The notes under the pieces were generated by a model. It worked only from the letters and a program-made list of their open reading frames with translations, made no database searches and was not told the DNA's origin. From Candidatus Nomurabacteria bacterium (GTDB taxonomy: Bacteria; Patescibacteriota; Minisyncoccia; Phycocordibacterales; UBA9973): a stretch of 52,041 bases of DNA. Location of the stretch: positions 1-52,041 of the forward strand of contig JAPLXQ010000013.1 of NCBI GenBank assembly GCA_026395995.1. The letters run 5' to 3'. A program made the position numbers and the translations under genes. Below are positions 35,685 to 41,872 of the stretch, in pieces; the stretch's first letter is position 1; each line of letters starts with the position of its first letter.

Positions 35685-36578
35685 ATGAAAAAAGTAGCAA
35701 CTGTAGTATTTATACTACTTAGTATTTCATGCGAAAATACTTATGAAAAAAATCGCAACAAAACAACCAGTACAGAAACACAAAATCAAACAACAACTGA
35801 ACAAGCTGAAAGTAAGCCTATCTTATTTACATTAGATTCACTTTCAGTAGAAAACTGTAACACAGACCAACAAATTGAATTCTTGGGGAATCCACCTAAG
35901 AGGTCTAATTTTTACATTATCGGAACAGCTCATTCGTATGTTAATACGGAAAAGCTACAAGGATATATGTATGACAATGGTGGTCTTATGCACAAAGCTT
36001 TTGAAAAAATTCACGAGCTGCAAGGAAACAACAATCCGTTACCGCTTTTTAGCGAAGGTGTCTTTATCAATAAGGGCATCTCAAATGTTACTGCCTTAGC
36101 CAAAGTTGTTCCTCCTTGTGTAATTGATATGGGGTACAAATCGGTAGAAGGAATTGATACGAGAGAACCATCACGAAACAGTATTTTAAATCCGTTGAAC
36201 ATAAAGTTCTCAGATATTTTTACTGAATATTGTGAAATGCGTATTGTAGATAGTGGCAAAGTAATGGGTACTATTAAAAAAGACATTCCTACTGATGTTT
36301 TTATTTGGTTACGTGATACGTGGTATCCGACAATAATCTCTCCTGACATTTCTTTAGAAGAGAGTATTATTTCAAAATCAAAAGAATCAGGGATAGTTGT
36401 TTGTGGTCTTCGTCATGTTGCGCGAATGGGTCTATCAGGTAAACTTGATTGGGCGATCGCTGCTGTTAATGGCGGAAAAAATGTTCTGGAAAGCAAAGAA
36501 GAAGGTATGTTCAGTAATCGAATAATGGCGGAACGGTTCGTATGTGAAAACGTACTAAAATTACCCTGCCTTCCGTAA
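35685..36578 (+). CDS. Lipoprotein with TraB/GumN-like GxxH motifs, 297 aa
   Basis: A lipoprotein signal ends in SISC with the acylated cysteine at 16, followed by a Thr/Gln/Asn-rich linker (20-45). The folded part has IIGTAHSYV (GTAH at 80-83) and, near the C-terminus, VVCGLRHVARMGL (GLRH, 241-244). Paired GxxH motifs on strands are the mark of the TraB/GumN (TIKI-like) family, thought to be metal-dependent peptidases. The similarity is otherwise weak, so the call is tentative. The leader before it is a near-copy of the one before the next gene, and a strong terminator follows. Confidence 0.6.
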   Translation: MKKVATVVFILLSISCENTYEKNRNKTTSTETQNQTTTEQAESKPILFTLDSLSVENCNTDQQIEFLGNPPKRSNFYIIGTAHSYVNTEKLQGYMYDNGGLMHKAFEKIHELQGNNNPLPLFSEGVFINKGISNVTALAKVVPPCVIDMGYKSVEGIDTREPSRNSILNPLNIKFSDIFTEYCEMRIVDSGKVMGTIKKDIPTDVFIWLRDTWYPTIISPDISLEESIISKSKESGIVVCGLRHVARMGLSGKLDWAIAAVNGGKNVLESKEEGMFSNRIMAERFVCENVLKLPCLP

Positions 36579-36597
36579 AAAGTTAGCAAATGTAAGG

Positions 36598-36632
36598 AAT
36601 CCTCTTCAAATAACATTGAGGAGGATTTTTTT
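36598..36632 (+). terminator. Terminator of the lipoprotein gene
   Basis: 12-bp stem AATCCTCTTCAA/TTGAGGAGGATT (one wobble), then a T7 run. Confidence 0.92.
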
Positions 36633-36639
36633 ATTCATT

Positions 36640-36830
36640 TTAACCCTTACCCCTCAACAATTCCGTTCCCACGTCATCCCAGACGGTCAGCAATGGAAAT
36701 CTGAATTGATTTTCCCATTCTAGATTTACATAGGTGGGAGCTAAGCGGGAGTCGAAAGCCGGAGGCGGTCGTGCCGAGGTGGGGTAGCGGAATTTTTCAG
36801 TAGAAAAATATCTGTGACCGATGACTCATC
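36640..36830. other. GC-rich intergenic block, possible mobile repeat
   Basis: About 190 bases much richer in G+C than the flanks, lying between the terminator and the second cassette leader. The minus strand is open for 61 codons (36825-36640) without an ATG, reading for example SARPPPAFDSRLAPTYVN and TVWDDVGTELLRG. Partial inverted repeats (CGGTCA near 36685 with TGACCG near 36815; TCCCAC with GTGGGA) are present. It may be a MITE-like repeat; the open frame is probably not a gene. Confidence 0.5.
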
Positions 36831-36960
36831 TCCCAGCTATTGCTTTTTAATCTGAAGTATTGTAATATAAAACTAATTTCGTACTTTGAAAATAGGTTTT
36901 TTGTTATGGATTTTTGTGTTTCCCCTGCTTCTTTATGGAGGTGGAGGAAACACAAATAAT
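36829..36960 (+). repeat. Cassette leader 2: tRNA-tail copy, promoter and hairpin leader
   Basis: TCTCCCAGC and ATTG recur without a tRNA body. They are followed by TTGCTT (36840-36845), 17 bases, TAATAT (36863-36868), and the conserved leader from 36869 with hairpin GTGTTTCC (36916-36923)/GGAAACAC (36946-36953). Confidence 0.85.
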
Positions 36961-36983
36961 TAACTTAGCAATAAAACAAAAAA

Positions 36984-37244
36984 ATGAAAAAGGGAAACTT
37001 TAAGAAATTATCAAGAAGAAACCGAATAATTATTGGTTTATTATGTTTAGGGTATGTACTCTTTATCGGAGTACTATACTTTCTATGTTCAAAAGAGGAA
37101 CTTGCAAAAGCTAGCTGGGGTTTCACCACATTCGTATATTGGCTATTTGTTAGTCTTATGTGGTTTGGAATAAAAATGGAGCCGGTTTTTAATGGAGCAG
37201 TTAAAGTTTTAGTCGAAGAAACAGCAAAACAACTAAAAGAATAA
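36984..37244 (+). CDS. Small two-helix membrane protein, 86 aa
   Basis: Not recognised. A basic N-terminus (MKKGNFKKLSRRNR) precedes TM1 (about 16-34) and TM2 (about 43-62), then a short amphipathic C-terminus. No cysteine motif or active site. The leader is shared with the lipoprotein gene upstream, so the two are probably co-regulated even though they are separate transcripts. A strong terminator follows. Confidence 0.7.
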   Translation: MKKGNFKKLSRRNRIIIGLLCLGYVLFIGVLYFLCSKEELAKASWGFTTFVYWLFVSLMWFGIKMEPVFNGAVKVLVEETAKQLKE

Positions 37245-37275
37245 CAAAAAAAAATCAGATTAAATCAAACAAAAT

Positions 37276-37303
37276 CTCTACAGAAATGTAGAGCTTTTTT
37301 ATT
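37276..37303 (+). terminator. Terminator
   Basis: CTCTACA/TGTAGAG stem, GAAA loop, then C and T6. Confidence 0.92.
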
Positions 37304-37420
37304 TGTCTTTTAATAAAAAAAATAATTAAATCATTTAAAATGACTAGTAATAATAAAGACTAAATACGGCTATTTAAGCTTGCAATATATAAATAAAATG
37401 AGATTTGCGAGTTTTCCCCC

Positions 37421-37468
37421 TTGACTCGAAAACATTACGGGTATATAGTGTACTTATTACAATAAGTA
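37421..37468 (+). promoter_or_regulatory. pnuC-nadR promoter with a palindromic operator at the start site
   Basis: TTGACT (37421-37426), 17-base spacer, TATAGT (37444-37449). The expected start near 37456 lies inside an inverted repeat TACTTATT-AC-AATAAGTA (37451-37468). The repeat is well placed to be an operator for an NAD-responsive repressor (inference). Confidence 0.72.
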
Positions 37469-37481
37469 ACTTATAAATATT

Positions 37482-38180
37482 ATGAAATACACAAAAATAA
37501 AGAGATTGTTAGGGACAAAGAGTGAACACATTGAAGGGGCAAAAGTAGCAGTACTCATGCTATTAGCTACAGTCGCATATGAGCTATTATCAAGACATTT
37601 CATTCCAGACTACCATTTTAATATGTGGGAGTTTATCGGGACATGGACAGGCCTTATCTGTGTTTGGCTTTCTCGTACTACAAACATCCTCTGCTGGCCT
37701 TGGGGAATAATAAGTTCAGCAGCACTCGGTATATTCTTTAGTCAAATAGGTTTACCTGGTCAACAATGGCTAAACTGGGGATACTTCGTAGTAATTCAAT
37801 TATGGGCTTGGCCACACTGGGCATTTGGTGGCAAAGAAAAAGACGATCTTCCAGTTACAGTACTATCATTGAAAGCAAGAATTCTCACAATACTTGCTAC
37901 CCTCTTGAGCACAGTAGCTATTTATTCACTCATAGATGTTTTTGTTCCAGGTTCTTCATATCCTTGGATGGATGCTCTGGTTGTATCAGCAAGTATCATT
38001 GCGCAATATTTACTAGGACAAAAAAAGGTCGAGAGTTGGATACTATGGCTCGGACCAGTAAATATGATCTCAATCGTTCTGTTCTTTTTGACAGGCGCAT
38101 ACACACTCACTGCTTTGTATATCGCCTTCTTTATTCACGCTGCTTTTGCTCTAAATAAGTGGGCAAAAGTTAATAAATAA
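37482..38180 (+). CDS. pnuC: Nicotinamide riboside transporter PnuC
   Basis: PnuC imports nicotinamide riboside by facilitated diffusion, with trapping by phosphorylation. The 232 residues contain about seven helices and the family's aromatic motifs: WPWGIISSAALGIFFSQIGL, WLNWGYFVVIQLWAWPHW and KKVESWILWLGPVNMISI. The next gene, NadR, provides the kinase that traps the substrate, and the genes are 6 bases apart. The extended N-terminus (1-25) is cytoplasmic. Confidence 0.93.
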   Translation: MKYTKIKRLLGTKSEHIEGAKVAVLMLLATVAYELLSRHFIPDYHFNMWEFIGTWTGLICVWLSRTTNILCWPWGIISSAALGIFFSQIGLPGQQWLNWGYFVVIQLWAWPHWAFGGKEKDDLPVTVLSLKARILTILATLLSTVAIYSLIDVFVPGSSYPWMDALVVSASIIAQYLLGQKKVESWILWLGPVNMISIVLFFLTGAYTLTALYIAFFIHAAFALNKWAKVNK

Positions 38181-38186
38181 AAATAT

Positions 38187-39173
38187 ATGTTTAACAAAGG
38201 AATCGTTATTGGAAAATTTTATCCACCTCACCTAGGACACAAGTATCTCATTGATACTGCAAAATCTCAGTGCGAACAACTCACAGTGATAGTATGTTGG
38301 AAAAAATCACAATTAATATCTGGCGTAGAAAGAGCTCGTTGGATACAAGAAATTCATCCTGATGTTCAAGTAAAACTCCTAGACGATGATAGGCTTACAG
38401 ATGATGATTCAGAAGGATGGGCAAAAAATACTTTAGATGTCCTCGGCTTTACTCCTGATGCAGTATTTACATCTGAAGCATACGGCGATCCATACGCATC
38501 TTTTATGGGTTGTGTTCATGTACTCGTAGACAAAGAACGCACTCACCTCCCTATCTCAGCGACAATGGTACGAAGTAATCCCATGAAATATGTAAAGTTT
38601 TTAGAGCCATGTGTTCGTGCATCATTTGCACGTCGTGTATGTGTATTGGGCGCTGAATCAACAGGGACAACTACCTTAGCAATGGATTTAGCAAAACATT
38701 ATCATACAACATGGATACCTGAATATGGTAGATTTTATTCAGAAGGAAAAATATTTGGAGACGAAAATGCAGAATGGAGAACTGATGAATTTATTAAAAT
38801 AGCAAAAGCACAAGGTGTACTCGAAGATTCACTAACAGAAGATTCAAATGGTTTAGTTATTTGTGATACAGATGCTTTTGCTACGAGTATTTGGCACGAG
38901 AGATATATGGGTAGCCGTTCACCTCAAGTCGAAGCCATCGCTGCCCGAAGGAAATATGATTTATATATTTTAACTGGAGACGAGATTCCTTTCGTACAAG
39001 ATGGAACAAGAGACGGCGAACATATTCGTCATGACATGCACAAGAGATTTATTGAGAGACTAAATGAAGATCACAAAAAATATATTATAGTATCTGGAAG
39101 CAAAGAGGAACGTTTAAAGAAAGCTATAGCAGCTATTGATACTATTGAAGCAAACGTAGTAGACAATGTATAG
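38187..39173 (+). CDS. nadR: NadR-like NMN adenylyltransferase / ribosylnicotinamide kinase
   Basis: Bifunctional NAD salvage enzyme: nicotinamide riboside to NMN to NAD+. The N-terminal adenylyltransferase has GKFYPPHLGHKYLI (9-22) and ISATMVRSNP (123-132). The C-terminal kinase has a P-loop VLGAESTGTTTLA (153-165) in which the usual Lys is Thr, then WIPEYGRFYSEG and VICDTDAFATSIWHERY. The N-terminal HTH repressor domain of enterobacterial NadR is absent, so regulation must come from elsewhere. Some actinobacterial relatives also have GTTT, as far as I recall. 328 residues. Confidence 0.92.
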   Translation: MFNKGIVIGKFYPPHLGHKYLIDTAKSQCEQLTVIVCWKKSQLISGVERARWIQEIHPDVQVKLLDDDRLTDDDSEGWAKNTLDVLGFTPDAVFTSEAYGDPYASFMGCVHVLVDKERTHLPISATMVRSNPMKYVKFLEPCVRASFARRVCVLGAESTGTTTLAMDLAKHYHTTWIPEYGRFYSEGKIFGDENAEWRTDEFIKIAKAQGVLEDSLTEDSNGLVICDTDAFATSIWHERYMGSRSPQVEAIAARRKYDLYILTGDEIPFVQDGTRDGEHIRHDMHKRFIERLNEDHKKYIIVSGSKEERLKKAIAAIDTIEANVVDNV

Positions 39174-39199
39174 ATAACAAAATAATTTAATTCTATAAA

Positions 39200-40231
39200 T
39201 TACCCAAGTATTTTTATTATAGCCATTTCGAGTGGTAGTGAGTCTACAAAAGCTCTATCGATATTTTGATAAGCTTCTAGGATTACAGAGAGTTGTCCTG
39301 AGCGGAGCATACCTTCTTTATCGGTTTTCACGAGTTCCTTTAAGAATTCTAAATCCTCTGGAGATAAATCCCCTGACATTTCTTTTTCTAATTTTGGTGC
39401 ATAACGCAGTATCACAGCCATTCTAAATTTTTGAATAATTAACTTTGTGAAAAGTTTCATATCGAGGTTTTCCTCCCCTGCTTTTCGCACAGAAAGTATT
39501 CCTTCTTCAATATTTTTATTTGCTATAGCTGAGAGGAATTCATTTACGAGTGTCGTCTTCGGAGCACCAGTTATTTTTTCTACATCTTCACGAGTGACTT
39601 TTTTACCTGTAGCAAAGTTCAAGACTTTTTGTAAAGCTCCGAGTGCGTCACGAAAAGATCCATCACCGAGTATTGCGATAAGTTCTGCTGAGCCGTTGTC
39701 GAGCGTGTAGCCTTCTTTTTTCGCTACATCTATTAACATATTTTTTAAAATTAAATCACTAGGTTTTTTGAATGTAAAAATCTGACAACGAGAAATAATC
39801 GTATCTGGTACTTTATTTAATTCCGTCGTCGCCATAATAAATATCACATGGTTTGGTGGCTCTTCGAGGGTTTTGAGTAGCGTATTCCAAGAATCTTTAG
39901 TGAACATATGCACCTCATCAAGAATGTAGACTTTGTATTTTGAATCAAAAGGAAGTACACGCACTCCGTCACGAAGTTCACGCACATCATCTACTCCACG
40001 GTTTGAAGCCGCATCTATTTCATAAATATCATTTTCAGACACGCCGATACCACGAGCAAAAATACGGGCTGCGCTAGTCTTCCCCGTGCCTCGAGAACCA
40101 ACAAAGAGGTATGAATGTGAAATCTTGCCGGAGTCTATCGAACTCTGAAGTACACTCGCAATATGCTCCTGTCCGAGCATATCCGCAAAGCTACTTGGTC
40201 TATATTTTCTATATAATGCCAGTTCGATCAT
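39200..40231 (-). CDS. dnaX: DNA polymerase III gamma/tau-like clamp loader ATPase, short form
   Basis: AAA+ subunit that loads the sliding clamp. 343 residues. Walker A is GSRGTGKT (45-52), then EIDAASNRGVDDVREL (71-86), Walker B ILDEVHMF (103-110), sensor/arginine region TIISRCQIF, and helical domains II-III. The four-cysteine zinc module normally inserted between Walker A and EIDAASN is missing, and the C-terminal tau extension is absent. TATACT (40243-40238) is exactly 6 bases before the ATG, so it is leaderless. It converges with nadR. Confidence 0.92.
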   Translation of the reverse strand: MIELALYRKYRPSSFADMLGQEHIASVLQSSIDSGKISHSYLFVGSRGTGKTSAARIFARGIGVSENDIYEIDAASNRGVDDVRELRDGVRVLPFDSKYKVYILDEVHMFTKDSWNTLLKTLEEPPNHVIFIMATTELNKVPDTIISRCQIFTFKKPSDLILKNMLIDVAKKEGYTLDNGSAELIAILGDGSFRDALGALQKVLNFATGKKVTREDVEKITGAPKTTLVNEFLSAIANKNIEEGILSVRKAGEENLDMKLFTKLIIQKFRMAVILRYAPKLEKEMSGDLSPEDLEFLKELVKTDKEGMLRSGQLSVILEAYQNIDRAFVDSLPLEMAIIKILG

Positions 40232-40265
40232 GGGTCTAGTATATCAGAAAAATTAGGAAAATAAA

Positions 40266-40295
40266 AAAGCCTACAGAATAATTTCTGTAGGCTTT
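40266..40295 (-). terminator. Terminator between the unknown gene and dnaX
   Basis: 13-bp perfect stem AAAGCCTACAGAA/TTCTGTAGGCTTT, loop TAAT, T-run on the minus strand. Confidence 0.9.
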
Positions 40296-40312
40296 AAATT
40301 TTAGAAAAAAAA

Positions 40313-40792
40313 TCAAGAAAGAAGTGTCGGCTTACCTAATTTTCTAAAAGCTCTCATACATATATCTGGCATATAATGCATGAATAAACCATACCATTCT
40401 TCTTCACCAACCCTTAAAATAAAATCTCCATTTAATTGTTGTATGTCTTGACGATAGTAATTATAGACATCCCAGTCATCACGTATTGGATAAGGAAAGA
40501 ATCTTCTTTTTTTTGTTTCTTTTTCTGATTCATTTTTAATATGTTCTGGTTTTGGAACTTCAATTTCAAAAAAAATTTCATTATCTCGTACACCCTTTCT
40601 GAATTTCTTGTATTGCTCTTTTGGTATATCTTTCAAAAGAGAATACTTAAAAGTAAACGGGTTACCATTAAAACCATCATTATTAAAAACTTGTAATGTT
40701 ATTATTAATTCCCATTTAACATTACCAAAATACGGGTGAATTTCTTCAACATTTTCTTGTTGAGAAATTATTCTTATGTCTTGTTTTTTCAT
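40313..40792 (-). CDS. Unknown protein, 159 aa
   Basis: Not recognised. Beta-rich, charged, with aromatic residues; a Lys/Glu-rich segment lies near 85-97 and the C-terminus has WYGLFMHYMPDICMRAFRKL. No signal peptide or membrane segment. It is the only gene in the window whose frame ends in TGA; reading through would add only three Phe before TAA, so it does not prove TGA is a stop. A strong terminator follows. Confidence 0.65.
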   Translation of the reverse strand: MKKQDIRIISQQENVEEIHPYFGNVKWELIITLQVFNNDGFNGNPFTFKYSLLKDIPKEQYKKFRKGVRDNEIFFEIEVPKPEHIKNESEKETKKRRFFPYPIRDDWDVYNYYRQDIQQLNGDFILRVGEEEWYGLFMHYMPDICMRAFRKLGKPTLLS

Positions 40793-40883
40793 TATTAAAA
40801 GTTTTTAAAAGTTAATATTTTGAATATCTAACCGTACAAATTGATCAATTATATCTTAACATTTTTAAAATACTTGTCAAACA

Positions 40884-40921
40884 TACTCACCACTCATAGC
40901 GATAGCAAAGACTGGTGAGTC
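40884..40921 (+). repeat. Inverted hairpin repeat, left copy
   Basis: Starts ACTCACCA (40885-40892) and ends TGGTGAGTC (40913-40921), so each copy is itself a hairpin. The inner part TAGCGATAGCA is shared with the right copy in inverted orientation. Confidence 0.85.
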
Positions 40922-40936
40922 ATTATCTAGATTTAC

Positions 40937-41437
40937 TTATTTTTCAATCTTATACGCTTTCGCAAGTTTAAAAGTCTTAATACAATCTTTGAGCTTTATT
41001 GATTCCACATAATTCATAAAATTTTTTGGCAAAGGTGAAGGACCAACCCAGACACTTCGCTGGATCATTACATAATTAAACTTCTTTAAGTGGAAACGGA
41101 ACCATTCCCTCTCCCCCTTTTTGCCTTCTGGTATATCGAACATTACTATTAAATTCTTTGGTGTATCTTTTTTAAATGTATTGGAGAAGACCTGTAAGCT
41201 ATCTTGCTTCTTTTTTATATACTCTTTTCCCTTAGGGGTAATTTTTAAAAACTCGCCATCATTTTCAATAAACTTATTTTTCTTCATTCTTGAAATAGCA
41301 TTCGCAAATGATGTTTTGGAATATTTTTTATTAAAAACAGGCAAACCTAATAAATTTACAGCTACACCACCGTATCTTATATTAGACTTCATAAGTTCTT
41401 CTAGGAAACTTTCAATAATAGATTTATTATTTTTCAT
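40937..41437 (-). CDS. Stand-alone winged-helix plus Cas2-like (PaaX-like) protein
   Basis: A 166-residue protein. The first ~75 residues look like a winged helix (TSFANAISRMKKNKFIENDG, LKITPKGKEYI). The C-terminal ~70 have the Cas2-like ferredoxin fold of PaaX-type proteins: NLIVMFDIPEGKKGEREWFR, then QRSVWVGPSPLP. The Cas2-type Asp is present (D101 in MFDIP). No CRISPR array or other cas gene is nearby. TATACT (41449-41444) is exactly 6 bases before the ATG, and the gene is enclosed by two inverted copies of a ~37-base hairpin repeat. The repeats suggest a small mobile unit or self-regulated operator pair. Confidence 0.8.
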   Translation of the reverse strand: MKNNKSIIESFLEELMKSNIRYGGVAVNLLGLPVFNKKYSKTSFANAISRMKKNKFIENDGEFLKITPKGKEYIKKKQDSLQVFSNTFKKDTPKNLIVMFDIPEGKKGEREWFRFHLKKFNYVMIQRSVWVGPSPLPKNFMNYVESIKLKDCIKTFKLAKAYKIEK

Positions 41438-41453
41438 ATATAAAGTATACCAC

Positions 41454-41493
41454 AGACTCACCAATTACTGCTATCGCTAGGAGTGGTGAGTCT
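41454..41493 (-). repeat. Inverted hairpin repeat, right copy
   Basis: AGACTCACCA (41454-41463) pairs with TGGTGAGTCT (41484-41493). Read on the minus strand it matches the left copy at about 32 of 37 positions. It covers the -35 region of the Cas2-like gene. Confidence 0.85.
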
Positions 41494-41538
41494 AAAAAAA
41501 CTATAAATTAAAACAACAAATTTAAAAGGTTATTTATT

Positions 41539-41865
41539 TTAATCTTTCCATCCGCCCTTTTTACGAGCTTCTATTTCAAAAGAATTTTTAAAATATCCAT
41601 TTTTTATAAATTCATATAAATATTTAAAATAAAATTTAAATAATCCTAATTTTTGATATTGTGCCCAATGCACATCTTCGTGTTTTTCTTCCCATGCTTC
41701 AGTAACTTCTTTTCTAACAAAAATACCAAATGGTGGAATGGTCATTCCGCGTCGTGGTTTAGGTAACCATCTTACATATGTAATTTTTGGAATTCTTTTA
41801 ATATTTCTAAAATTAAAAGATAAAATAATTAAAAAAATTATCAGAAAAATAATAAGTATTTTCAT
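41539..41865 (-). CDS. Membrane-anchored protein with HEXXH motif, 108 aa
   Basis: One N-terminal membrane helix (1-19) is followed by an extracytoplasmic or cytoplasmic domain with HEDVH at 62-66 in KHEDVHWAQYQKLG and a downstream acidic NSFEIEAR (about 94-101). That spacing fits a minimal gluzincin-type zinc site. I recall similar small unnamed proteins in other bacteria. TATAAT (41877-41872) is exactly 6 bases before the ATG and overlaps the stop of the upstream dus gene. Confidence 0.7.
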   Translation of the reverse strand: MKILIIFLIIFLIILSFNFRNIKRIPKITYVRWLPKPRRGMTIPPFGIFVRKEVTEAWEEKHEDVHWAQYQKLGLFKFYFKYLYEFIKNGYFKNSFEIEARKKGGWKD

Positions 41866-41872
41866 AAAAATA

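Noticed and set aside
36640..36825. 61-codon minus-strand frame as a gene
   Set aside because: No ATG/GTG/TTG start near its beginning, no promoter, and atypical composition; better seen as a repeat or fragment.
36735..36838. Second, degenerate tRNA-Gln before cassette 2
   Set aside because: Only the 3' tail TCTCCCAGC is shared; no anticodon arm or T-arm can be folded.
35458..37303. Full integrative element using tRNA-Gln as attachment site
   Set aside because: No integrase is present and similarity extends about 130 bases past the tRNA tail, more than a usual att core; kept only as a possibility in the findings.
37766..38158. 130-aa frame inside pnuC
   Set aside because: Shadow of the pnuC gene in another frame.
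40884..41493. CRISPR locus, because of the Cas2-like gene and two repeats
   Set aside because: There are only two repeats, in inverted orientation, enclosing a gene; no spacers and no cas1.
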